A stretch of DNA of 64,000 bases from positions 1 to 64,000 of the forward strand of contig JAJSRW010001814.1 in the NCBI GenBank assembly GCA_022414725.1. Direction: 5' to 3'. Of the stretch, positions 1-10,195 are shown in pieces. Numbering within the stretch: position 1 is the first letter of the stretch; every line of letters starts with the position of its first letter. The position numbers were made by a program, and so were the translations under genes. This DNA is from Microglena sp. YARC. Its lineage: Eukaryota; Chlorophyta; Chlorophyceae; Chlamydomonadales; Chlamydomonadaceae. Below the pieces are notes generated by a model. That model did not search any database. It was given only the letters and a program-made list of their open reading frames with translations, and had not been told where the DNA came from.

Positions 1-1045
1 CACCCCCTGCCTTAATACTTGGAGTACCGGTGCGGCCCTCTTGGACCCCCTAAAAATTCCTGTCGTTTAGATTCAGTAGAGTTATTAGCCGCTAACCAAG
101 TGGGACCCCTCCCGAAGGCCGCCCGTAAGAAGGGAAGGGCCCACTTTTGCGTAGTAGTACCTTCAAGTCTACCATCCATAGCAAGCTAAAATAAAGGGCT
201 GCCAAGAGCTGCCAGTATTAGGCAGCTTATACTAGAAAGCTGCCTAATATCAAGTGGGACCCCTCCCCTCCCTAGGGTCCAGGAGGGGCCCACTGCGAGT
301 ACCTTAATTTAAATTGCCACATTAAAAAGATAATACAGCACGGCATTCAATGAAGGTACTTGAATACTCCGCGGGGGGTACCTTTCAAGTACCTTTCATG
401 CCCTCTGGTAAGCTATACCTTAATTATGCCCCTAGGAATAGGCGTACTAGCTAGTGGGCCCCTCTACCCCCCAAAGCCAAGGGGTATAAGGGCGGTACTT
501 GCGAGCCTATATACTTATATTAGGCAGCCTTCTTTAGCTGCCACCTAAGGCTGAAGGCCCAGAGTCATAGGCCATTCATACGCGGCCATTTTCAAGTACC
601 TTTCAAGTACTTCAAGTGGGACCCCTCCCTACCCTAGGGATAGGGGCATAGATAAAGGGGCATTAGATAAGGGGCCCACTTGCGAGTTACCTTCATGCCC
701 TTAACCCCTTAGGGGCGTACTTTGATATGGCCACTTGGGCGAGGTACTTTCTAGTGCGCTTATGGGCCCCTTGAGGGGGGCGGTCCCACTTGATGGGGAT
801 GGGCCCCTATTCACTACTAGGGCGGCATGAAGGAGGTAACTCGCAAGTGGGCCCTCCTGGACCCCTAGGGTAGGGTAGGTAGGGTCCACTTGAAGTTCCG
901 CTTGAGGGGGATGAAGGTACTCGCGGATAGTGTGGAGGGCCTCCATTAGTAACTGGCTCTGAATGCCCCTAAGGGTAGGGTAGGTAGGGGTCCCCACTTT
1001 AGAGGTACTTGGAGTACGCCCAGATAAGGGCATTAAAATAACAGA
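1..1045. repeat. Palindromic-module mosaic
   Basis: No gene is seen. The stretch is built from CAAGTGGGACCCC/GGGGCCCACTTG hairpins, AGGCAGCT/AGCTGCCT hairpins and GTACCTTAATG-type hairpins. The open frames here are translations of these modules, with motifs such as SSTF and KVLAS shared between many sites. Confidence 0.85.
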
Positions 1046-2397
1046 TACCTTATGAATGCATTACAGTTCAAAGGTACAGATAACAGATACAGATTACCCT
1101 TTGAATTACAGATACTTAAATTACAGAAGATCAGATACCTTTCAATACAGATACAGATACAGATACAGATACCTTTCAATACAGATACCTTAAAATACAG
1201 ATACAGATACCTTTCAATACAATACAGATACGATACCTTTTGCAATACAGGATACCTTAAATACGATACAGATACATCTAGATACCTTTCAATACAGATA
1301 CAGATACAGGATACCTTTCATACAGATACAAAATACAGATACAGATACAGATACCTTTGATACAGATACCTAGATACAGATACAAGATACAGATACAGAT
1401 ACAATACATACAGATACCTTTAATACAGATACAGATACCTTTTAATACAGATACAGATACAGATACAGGATACAGGATACAGATACAGATACAGATACAG
1501 ATACAGAATACAGATACAGATACAGATACAGATACCTTTTTAAGATACAGATACAGATACAGATACAGATACCTTTTAATACAGATACAGATACTTTTAA
1601 TACAGATACAGAGATACAGATACAGATACCTTTAGATACAGATACAGATACAGATACAGATACCTTTTTAATACAGATACAGAGTACAGTATACAGATAC
1701 AGATACAGATATATACAGATACAGATACCTTAAATACAGATACAGATACAGATACAGATACAGATTACAGATACAGATACAGATACAGATACAGATTACA
1801 GATACAATACAGATACAGATACAGATACAGATACAGATTACCCTTTTGATACAGATTACAGATACAGATACCTTTTGATACAGATACAGATACAGATACA
1901 GATACAGATACAGATACAGATAACAAGATACAGATACAGATACAGATACAGATACAGATACAGATACAGATACAGATACAGATACAGATACAGATATACA
2001 GATACAGATACACAAGTATACAGATACAGATACAGATACCTTTTAATACAGATACAGATACAGATTACAGATACCTTTTAATACAGATACAGATACAGAT
2101 ACATACATTTAAATACAGATACAGATACCTTTTGATACAGATACAGATACAGATACAGATACCTTTTAAATACAGATACAGATACAGATACAGATACAGA
2201 TACAGATACAGATACAGATACAGATACCTTTAGATACAGATACAGATACAGATACCTTTAAATACAGATACAGATACAGATACAGATACAGATACCTTAA
2301 AATACAGATACAGATACAGATACAGATACAGATACAGATACAGATACAGATACAGATACAGATAAGATACAGAATACAGATACAGATACAGATACAT
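1046..2397. repeat. Long degenerate CAGATA array
   Basis: A 1.35-kb array of CAGATA units, broken every few units by ACCTTTTAAT-, ACCTTTTGAT- or ACCTTAAAAT-type spacers. It has more point changes and lost bases (CAGATTACAG, CAATACAG) than the other eight arrays, so it is probably the oldest or least homogenised. Its repetitive open frames are not genes. Confidence 0.9.
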
Positions 2398-3130
2398 TAA
2401 ATAAAAGGTACTTTAAAGGTACTTGAAGGTACCCGCGCAGTATTAGGCAGCCCTCTTTTATTTTAGCTGCACTATGGTATGGTAATACTTGGCAAGTCTT
2501 GTCTTGGGCAGCCTTTCTTCAAGTACCGGCCTATTCCCCTGGGCATTAAAGTACCTTAATGGCCCCCGTATCTGGGTAAGCTAGTACCTTAATTTAATGC
2601 CCCTAGGCGTACTAGCTAGTGGGCCCCCCTCTACCCCCCCCTACGGGGGGGTAGGGGGGGCGGTACTCGCAAGTCTTGGGCAGCCTTTATTTAGCTGCCT
2701 ATGGTAAGACTTGAAGGTACTCCAGGTACCTTAATGGCCTATGACTCTGGGCGGTACCCGCGAGTATTATATTAGCAGCTTTATTTTAGCTGCCTATGGT
2801 AATACTTGGCAAGTGGCCCCTTCCCTTTTATTGTAATGCCCTTATCCTAGGGTAGGGTAGGAGGGGTCCCACTTCAAGTCTTAGGTCAGCTACAAGAAAG
2901 GCTGCCCAAGACTTGCCAAGTATTAGGCAGCTTTTACTTGAGCTGCCTATGGTATGGTAATACTCGCGGGTACCGCCCAGAGGGCCATAAAGGTTACCTG
3001 GAGTACCTTTATTTAATGCCCATAAAAGAGTCATAGGCCCTAAAGGTACTTGGAATGCCCAGAGTAATAGGCCATTAAGGTACCTGGAGGGTATGCTAGA
3101 GTAACGGGGTATGCCCAAACAAAGGAAACC
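2398..3130. repeat. Palindromic-module mosaic
   Basis: Dense AGGCAGCT and GTACC hairpins, with a CTACCCCCCCCTACGGGGGGG inverted tract near 2630-2660. No gene is seen. Confidence 0.8.
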
Positions 3131-3290
3131 CTGCATAAAACAATCTCAACAGAGTTCCAGTATGATATCAAATCTCTAACAGTAACTCTGACTGTTCTAA
3201 GTGGTTGACGGTTGATATGATTTTATTTGAGCCATGAGTAACGCCTAAGGATAAAAGGGCCCAATACCTGGTTCATCTGTAAAATATCAT
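3131..3290. other. Unassigned island, possible RNA fragment
   Basis: Non-modular sequence of mixed composition. GCCTAAGGATAAAAGG resembles E. coli 23S CTCAACGGATAAAAGG (about 2425-2440), but the universal GATAACAGG that should follow is absent. A degenerate or split LSU piece is possible but weakly supported. Confidence 0.25.
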
Positions 3291-3475
3291 TACACATTGT
3301 TCCAATTTAAATAAAACACATTGTCCCAATTTAAATAAAACACATTGTCCCAATTTAAATAAAAACACATTGTTCCAATTTAAATAAAACGCAGCAAAAT
3401 GAAATGCAGCAAAATGAAATGCAGCAAAATGAAATGCAGCAAAATGAAATGTAATTAAATTAACCTAAATTAAAC
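3291..3475. repeat. Two AT-rich minisatellites
   Basis: About four units of CACATTGTCCCAATTTAAAT plus AAAA, then about five units of GCAAAATGAAAT. No coding signal. Confidence 0.85.
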
Positions 3476-3499
3476 TAAATAAAAGTAAGAACCAACACA

Positions 3500-5275
3500 T
3501 ACCAACTTTAAAGTACCTTTCAAGTACCTTCAAGTCTTAGGCAGCTAAAGTAAAGGCTGCCAAGACAAGACTTGCGAGTACCTTTATTTTATGCCCAGAT
3601 ACAGAGGGCCATTAAGGTACTTGAATGGCCAATTACCCTGGCATTCAAGTGGGACCCTCCCTAGGGGGAGGGGAGGGGCCCACTTGCGAGTACCTTGATG
3701 CCCCATTTAAGATACAGGGGCATTCAATTAAGGTACTAGAAGGTACTCGCAAGTGGGCCCCTCCCCTCCCCTCCCCTCCCCTTACCGTAGGGGTCCCACT
3801 TGATGGCCCCTGTATATGTATCTGGGTAAGCTAGTACCTTAATGCCCCCTCTACCCCTACCAAGTACCTTTATTTTATGGCCAATCCCCCTGGGCATTAA
3901 GGTACTCCAGGTACCTCCCAAGTACCTTTAGGGCCTATGACTCTTTTATGGGCATTCAAGTGGGACCCCTCCCTACGGGTAAGGGGAGGGGCCCACTTGC
4001 CAAGTATTAGGCAGCTAAGAGAAGAGCTGCCTATGGTAATACTCGCAAGTACCTTAATGCCCAGAGGGCCCTAAAGGTACTTGGAGTACCGCCCAGGGGA
4101 ATAGGCCATCAAGTGGGACCCCTACGGTAAGGGCCCACTTGCGAGTACCGCCCAGAGGGCCATTAAGGTACTTGAAAGGTACTTGAAGGTACTCGCGAGT
4201 CTTAGGCAGCTAAAGGAAATAAAAGCTGCCTATGGTAAGACTTGCGAGTACCTTTCAAGTACCTTAATGGCCCCTGTATCTTTTATGGGCATCAAGGTAC
4301 TCGCAAGTGGGCCCCTCCTGGACCCCGAGGGTAGGGAGGGGTCCCACTTGATGCCCATATACAGAGGGCCATAAAGGTACTTGGATGGCCCCTGTATCTG
4401 TATCTTAAATGGGCATAAAAATAAAGGTACTCCAGCTACCTTAATGGCCTATTACTCTGGGGCATTAATGAAGGTACCCGCGAGTATTACCATACCATAG
4501 GCAGCTCAAGTAAAAGCTGCCTAATACTTGCAGGTACCTTTAGGGCCTATGACTCTTTTATGGGTAAGCTAGTACCTTAATTAAATGCCCCCCTTTGGTT
4601 TGGGGGGCCCACTAGCCAGTACCTCCCATAGGCATAGGAGGTAATGGCTTACCCCTAGACATAAGCGGACTAGTTAGTGGGCCCCCCCAAACCAAAGGGG
4701 TATCAAGTGGGACCCCTCCCTACCCTAGGATAAGGGGCATAAAGGGGCCCACTTGCGAGTACCGCCCCCTTGAGGGGGCCATAAAGGTACTTGAAGGGGC
4801 GGAATAGCTTACCCCTAGACATAAGCGGACTAGCTAGTGGGCCCCCAAACCAAAGGGGTATCAAGTGGTACCCCTCCCTACCCTAGGATAAGGGGCATTA
4901 GATAAAGGTAAGGGGCCCACTTGCGAGTACCTTAATTGAATGCCCATAAAAGATACAGGGGAATAGGCCATAAAGGTACTTGAAGGGGGCGGAATAGCTT
5001 ACCCATAGACATAAGCAGACTAGCTAGTGGGCCCCCTACCCCCCAAGTATTACCATCCATAGGCAGCTAAAGTAAAAGAAAAGAGGGGGAGCTGCCTCAT
5101 TCTCATTCATACTTGCCAAGTATTACCATTACCATAGGCAGCTTTTCTTTCTTTCCTTTCTTTCCTTGAGCTGCCTATGGATGGTAATACTCGCGGGTAC
5201 CTTAATTGAATGCCCTAAGCTAGTGCCGCCGTAGACATAGGCATAGGCATAGGCGGTACTAGCTAGTGGGCCCCC
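3500..5275. repeat. Palindromic-module mosaic
   Basis: All four module types occur. At 4570-5040 the AGCTAGT/ACTAGCT type is repeated three times with CATAAGCGGACTAG-like cores and GGGCCCCC arms, partly as direct repeats. Confidence 0.8.
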
Positions 5276-5395
5276 AAAAGACAAAAGACAAAAGACAAAA
5301 GACAAAAGACAAAAGACAAAAGACAAAAGACAAAAGACAAAAGACAAAAGACAAAAGACAAAAGACAAAAGACAAAAGACAAAAGACAAAAGACA
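5276..5395. repeat. (ACAAAAG)17 microsatellite in a module loop
   Basis: About 17 near-perfect 7-nt units sit between TAGTGGGCCCCC and GGGGCCCTTTGG. The same module context at 49728-49748 holds only two such units, and at 39191-39324 an 8-nt version. Confidence 0.9.
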
Positions 5396-6640
5396 AGGGG
5401 CCCTTTGGTTTGGGGGGGGTTAGCTAGTCCGCCTATGTATATGGTCGGTACTAGCTAACCCAGAGGTATAGGCCATCAAGTGGGACCCCTCCCTACCCTA
5501 GGGGCCCAGGAGGGGCCCACTTACTTGCCAAGTATTACCATAGGCAGCTACTAGAAAAGCTGCCTATGGTATGGTAATACTCGCGGGTACCTTCAAGTAC
5601 CTTTCAAGTACCTTGATGGCCCCTGTATCTTTTATGGGCATTAAGGTACTCGCAAGTGGGCCCCTTACCTTTATCTAATGCCCCCTAGGGAGGGGTACCA
5701 CTTGATGGCCAATTACCCTGGGCATTCAAGTACCTTAATGGCCTATGACTCTTTTATGGGCATTCAAGCCTGAGGCAGCTAAAGTAAAAGAAGGGCTGCC
5801 TAATATCAAGTGGGACCCCTACCTACCCTACCCTAGGGGTCCAGATACAGAGGGGCCCACTTGCGAGTACCTTAATGCCCATAAAAGATACAGGGGCCAT
5901 CAAGTGGGACCCCTACCGAAGGGAAGGGGCCCACTTGCGAGTACCGCCCCCCCCTTGGCTTTGGGGGGGGGCCCACTAGCTAGTACGCCTAGGGGCATTC
6001 AATTAAGGTACTAGCTTACCCAGAGGGCCATCAAGGTACTTGAAAGGTACTTGAAGGCTCGCAAGTACCTTTATTGAATGCCCAGATAAAGAGGGCCATT
6101 CAAGTACCGCCCCCCCCAAAGCCAAAGGGGGGGGGCATTAAGGTACTCGCAAGTGGGCCCCTTAATTTAATGCCCCCTAGGGTAGGGAGGGGTCCCACTT
6201 GAAGGTACTTGAAGGTACTTGAAGGTACTTGAAGGTACTTGAAGGTACTTGAAGGTACTTTAAGGTACTCGCAAGTGGGCCCCTTAATTTAATGCCCCTT
6301 ATCCTAGGGTAGGGTAGGGAGGGGTCCCACTTGATGGCCTATCCCTCTGGGTAAGCTAGTACGACCCTAGGCGTACTAGCTCACCACCCAAAGGGGGCCA
6401 TCAAGGTACCCGCGAGTATTACTATAGGCAGCTTTATTCAAGTACCTTTCTTTAGGGCCCCTGTATCTGTATCTTTAATGGGCATCAAGGTACTCGCAAG
6501 TGGGCCCCTTCCAAGTACCTTCATGGCCCTCTGTATCTTTTATGGGCATTCAAGCCTTAGGCAGCTAAAAGAAAAGCTGCCTAATATAAGGCTCGCAAGT
6601 ACCTTTATTGAATGCCCAGAGGAATAGGCCATGAAGGTAC
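5396..6640. repeat. Palindromic-module mosaic
   Basis: No gene is seen. It includes a short tandem run of GGTACTTGAA (six or seven units at about 6198-6255) lying between module arms. Confidence 0.8.
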
Positions 6641-6644
6641 TTGA

Positions 6645-7474
6645 AGGTACTAGCAAGTATTAGGCAGCTTTCATTTTAGCTGCCTATGGTATGGTAATAC
6701 TTGGGGAGGGGTCCCACTTGGTAGCTGCCTCATTCTCATTCATACTTGGCAAGTGGTACCCCCCGGGGGGTCCCACTTGATTGAAGCTGCCTAAGACTTT
6801 AAGGTACTTGTAAGGTACCTGGAGTACCTTAATGCCCAGGTACAGGGGCCACCCAAGTACCTTAATGGCCCTCTGGGCGGTACTCCAGGTACCTTGATGG
6901 CCCTCTGTATATGGGCCTTAAGGTACCCGCGAGTATTACCATAGCATAGGCAGCTCAAGTAAAAGCTGCCTAATACTTGGCAAGTCTTGGGCAGCCTTTC
7001 TTGTAGCTGCCTAAGACTTTAAGTGGGACCCCTACCTAAGGGAAGGGAAGGGGCCCACTTGCCAAGTATTAGGCAGCTAAATAAAGCTGCCTAATATAAT
7101 ACTCGCGGGTACCTTCATTGAACGCCCATATACAGAGGGCCATTCAAGTACCTTGATGGCCCCCTCGGGGGGCCGGTACTCGCAAGTGGTCCCCTTACCT
7201 CCCCCTAGGGTAGGGAGGGGTCCCACTTCAAGTCTTAGGCAGCTACCAAGTGGGACCCCTCCCTAAGGGGCCCACTTGTCAAGTATTAGGCCCACTTGCC
7301 AAGTATTACCATACCATAGGCAGCTAAAATAAAATAAAGCTGCCTATGGTATGGTAATACTCGCGGGTACCTTCATTTAACGCCCATATACAGAGGGCCA
7401 TAAAGGTACCTGCAAGTATTAGGCAGCTTTATTTTCTTTTAGCTGCCTATGGTATGGTAATACTCGCGGGTACC
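6645..7474. repeat. Segmental duplication, copy 1
   Basis: About 830 bp of modules that reappear in the same order at about 27573-28542. Module stems are almost identical while loops differ. This copy lacks the 75-bp compound module found inside a loop of the other. Confidence 0.85.
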
Positions 7475-8110
7475 TTTCAAGTACCTTTATGCCCTCTGGG
7501 CATAAAATAAAGGTACTCGCAAGTGGGCCCCTTCCCTTAATCTAATGCCCCCTAGGGTAGGGAGGGGTCCCACTTGATGCCCAGATACAGGGGAATAGGC
7601 CATCCAAGTACCTTAATGGCCCTCTGTATCTGGGCATCAAGTGGGACCCCTCCCTACCCTAGGGGTCCAGGAGGGGCCCACTTGCGAGTACCGCCCCCTT
7701 GAGGGGGCATTAAGGTACTTGAAAGGTACTCGCAAGTCTTATATTAGGCAGCCTTATTGTAGCTGCCTATGGTATGGTATGGTAAGACTTTAAGTGGGAC
7801 CCCTACCTACCCTACCCTAGGATAGGATAAGGGGCATTAGATGAAGGGGAGGAGCCCACTTGCCAAGTATTACCATACCATACCATAGGCAGCTAAAGTA
7901 AAGGAAGAGCTGCCTATAGTAATACTCGCAAGTACCTTAATTTAATGCCCAGGTACAGGGGCCGGTACTTGTACTTGGAGTACCGCCCATATACAGATAC
8001 AGGGGCCATTAAGAAAGGTACTTGAGAGGTACCTGGAGTACCGCCCAAATACAGAGTCATAGGCCATTAAGGTACTTTTAAGACACCAACAAAGGTCCCA
8101 CTAGCAGAGG
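7475..8110. repeat. Palindromic-module mosaic
   Basis: The same module types, with no gene. It ends at AGGTACTTTTAAGACACC, where non-modular sequence starts. Confidence 0.8.
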
Positions 8111-8800
8111 GCCGGTACCCGCAAGTGGGCCCCTGAGGGAGGTCTATAGGCTGTCTAGGTCTTTCAATAGGATGGGTGGTCGCAATAAGATGTGCAGTCT
8201 CAATCAATGATGCCTTTCTTTATTTCTGTTGGAGAGATTTAAATACCTCACCCCCAATGAGTCAGTAATGAGCCAGTAATGAGTCAGTAATGAGCCAGTA
8301 ATGAGCCAGTATTTAATTGAATTTTAGTTAATTGAACTTAATTTAGAACAATGTGTAACAATCTTTAAACAAAAGAACCTGTAATGAGACGTCGGTAGAG
8401 AAGTCAATGCCAAGGTAAAGGTAAAGGTAAGGGTAAAGGTCAAGGTCAAGGTAAAGGTCAAGGTCAAGGTCAAGGTAAAGGTAAAGGTAAAGGTAAAGGT
8501 AAAGGTCAAGGCAAAGGCAAAAGGTAAAGGTAAAGGTAAAATTCCTCTTTAAACTTCCCTTACTGATATCCCAACTTATTTTACTGATATCCCAACTTAT
8601 CTTACTGATATTCCAACTTATCTTACTGATATCCCAACTTATCTTACTGATATTCCAACTTATCTTACTGATATCCCAAATATGTCACCCAACTCATATA
8701 TTTTTGTAAAGGGAAAGGAATTTGAACTAGATCCAGCTTATTCGTTTATAAAGTGTTGGTGTTGGCAAGATACCGCAGGCATCAACTAAATCAAGCCTTA
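8111..8800. other. Unassigned island with minisatellites
   Basis: Non-modular sequence at 8140-8240 and 8680-8790 is not recognised. Between them lie AATGAGCCAGT-type units (8257-8312), (AAGGTC/AAGGTAA)n at 8413-8540 and about six TTACTGATATCCCAACTTAT units (8570-8680). No protein or tRNA is supported. Confidence 0.6.
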
Positions 8801-9300
8801 GGCAGCTAAAATAAAGGTAAAGCTGCCTAAGGCTCGCAAGTACCGCCCAGAGGGCATTAAGGTACTTGATAGAGACTCACCATTTAAGACGGCCTGCTAC
8901 ACAGATGCCGCCCCAGATACGATATGGAATTTCACTATTAACAACCGGTACTTTAAGTTTTGGGCAGCTACCAAGTGGGACCCCTACCGAAGGGAAGGGA
9001 AGGGAAGGGGCCCACTTGCCAAGTATTAGGCAGCTAAGAGAAGAGCTGCCTATAGTAATACTTGCGGGTACCTTCATTAATGCCCAGAGTCATAGGCCAT
9101 TAAGGTACTTGGAGTACCGCCCAGGTACAGGGGCCATCAAGTGGGACCCCTACCGAAGGGAAGGGAAGGGGCCCACTTGCGAGTACCTTTATTTAATGCC
9201 CAGAGTAATAGGCCATTAAGGTACTTGAAAGGTACTTGAATAAAAAAAGAGCTGCCTAAGAATTGCCAAGTATTAGGCAGCTAAAGTAAGAGCTGTCTCA
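8801..9300. repeat. Palindromic-module mosaic
   Basis: AGGCAGCT and GGGACCCC hairpins around a small unique insert (8873-8960). No gene. Confidence 0.7.
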
Positions 9301-9350
9301 GGTAATATAGCCTTACTGCAATTCCCTTTGGTTCTTAAATAAGTTATTAA

Positions 9351-9378
9351 TTTTATGCTATAATTTTTCGAATAATAA
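9351..9378 (+). repeat. AT-rich recurrent element, variant copy
   Basis: TTTTATGCTATAATTTTTCG followed by AATAATA. It is followed by (AAAGAT)n and an unassigned island at 9470-9660 that could hold an unrecognised short RNA. Confidence 0.5.
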
Positions 9379-9680
9379 CTAGACTAAGAAAGATAAAGAT
9401 AAAGATAAAGATAAAGATAAAGATAAAGATAAAGATAAAGATAAAGATAAAGATAAAGATAAAGACAAAGAAAGACAATTCCATTTAATAAAAGAAAGTA
9501 AAATAAACTTCTAAAAATTGTACTTGCAAGCAGGAATTTTAATCTAAATGAAGTATAAGCTTTATATCTCTGGTTGGATGGACTTGGGTTATACTGGCCC
9601 TTCAATCCCTTGGAATGGGTGGCCAATAAATGCAATGTTGGATTGAAGTAAGGCGGGGTTTATAAAAGAAGAGCTGCCCA
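9379..9680. other. (AAAGAT)n array and unassigned island
   Basis: Fourteen or so AAAGAT units (9388-9466) are followed by about 190 nt of unique AT-rich sequence downstream of an AT-rich recurrent element. That resembles the trnW setting, but no RNA was recognised. Confidence 0.5.
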
Positions 9681-9762
9681 AGACTTGCTAGTACCTCCCC
9701 CTGTCTCTCTAAGGCTAAGGGGCCCACTTGCTGTCCCTAATCCCAAAACAGAGTACTTGGCA

Positions 9763-9903
9763 GGTACTTGGCCGGTACTTGGCCGGTACTTGGCCGGTAC
9801 TTGGCCGGTACTTGGCCGGTACTTGGCCGGTACTTGGCCGGTACTTGGCCGGTACTTGGCCGGTACTTGGCCGGTACTTGGCCGGTACTTGGCCGGTACT
9901 TGG
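9763..9903. repeat. 11-nt tandem array GGTACTTGGCC
   Basis: About 13 perfect copies. The unit is a half-module (GGTACTTG) plus GCC. Open frames in all three registers (GRYLAGTWPV) are artefacts. Confidence 0.9.
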
Positions 9904-10048
9904 AAGTCAAAAGCATACGAATTTTATGTCACATTTGGTTCCATATAAGATGACGTTTGGCAGCCCTTCTTTTCTAAACCTAATTCCAGCTACTTAATTA
10001 ACTGGAAAGAGCGAAGTCTAGAACCTTTGGTGATACTTGGTGTGTACT

Positions 10049-10083
10049 AGACCTATTGAGGGAAAGGCGATCGCAATAGGTCT
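10049..10083. other. 10-bp perfect hairpin
   Basis: AGACCTATTG and CAATAGGTCT are exact reverse complements around a 15-nt loop that contains GGCGATCG. It does not belong to the common module families. Role unknown. Confidence 0.8.
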
Positions 10084-10104
10084 ACCCGCAATTAATATGA
10101 CCTG

Positions 10105-10135
10105 AACCATAGGTGCTATCAGCCTCATTGGTTAC
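10105..10135 (+). pseudogene. Short cox1 fragment
   Basis: CCATAGGTGCTATCAGCCTC then ATTGGTTACA matches the cox1 codons for [10 protein letters not shown] (residues about 272-281) with about three differences in 30 nt. It lies in a small non-module island and is cut off on both sides. Confidence 0.7.
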
Positions 10136-10195
10136 ACCCAAGTACTGGACTTAGGCAGCTCTTATTTAATTTATTGAAGTCAAAAAAGTCATTCA

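Larger units (their letters stand above)
9905..10195. other. Island with cox1 fragment and hairpin
   Basis: Mostly unique sequence. It holds the hairpin at 10049-10083 and the cox1 remnant at 10105. TTTGGTGATACTTGG at 10028 recurs at 13079 and 21573. Confidence 0.6.

Noticed and set aside
1052..2081. Open frames with IQIQIQ, RYRYRY, VSVSVS or ICICIC repeats, also at 18092, 23574, 34002, 41475, 46356 and 52906
   Set aside because: They are translations of the TATCTG/CAGATA arrays, open in several frames and on both strands at once. No conserved protein signal.
8705..8790. tRNA or rRNA piece around GGAATTTGAACTAGATCC
   Set aside because: The T-arm-like motif does not form a proper 5-bp stem with a 7-nt loop, and no rRNA landmark was found.
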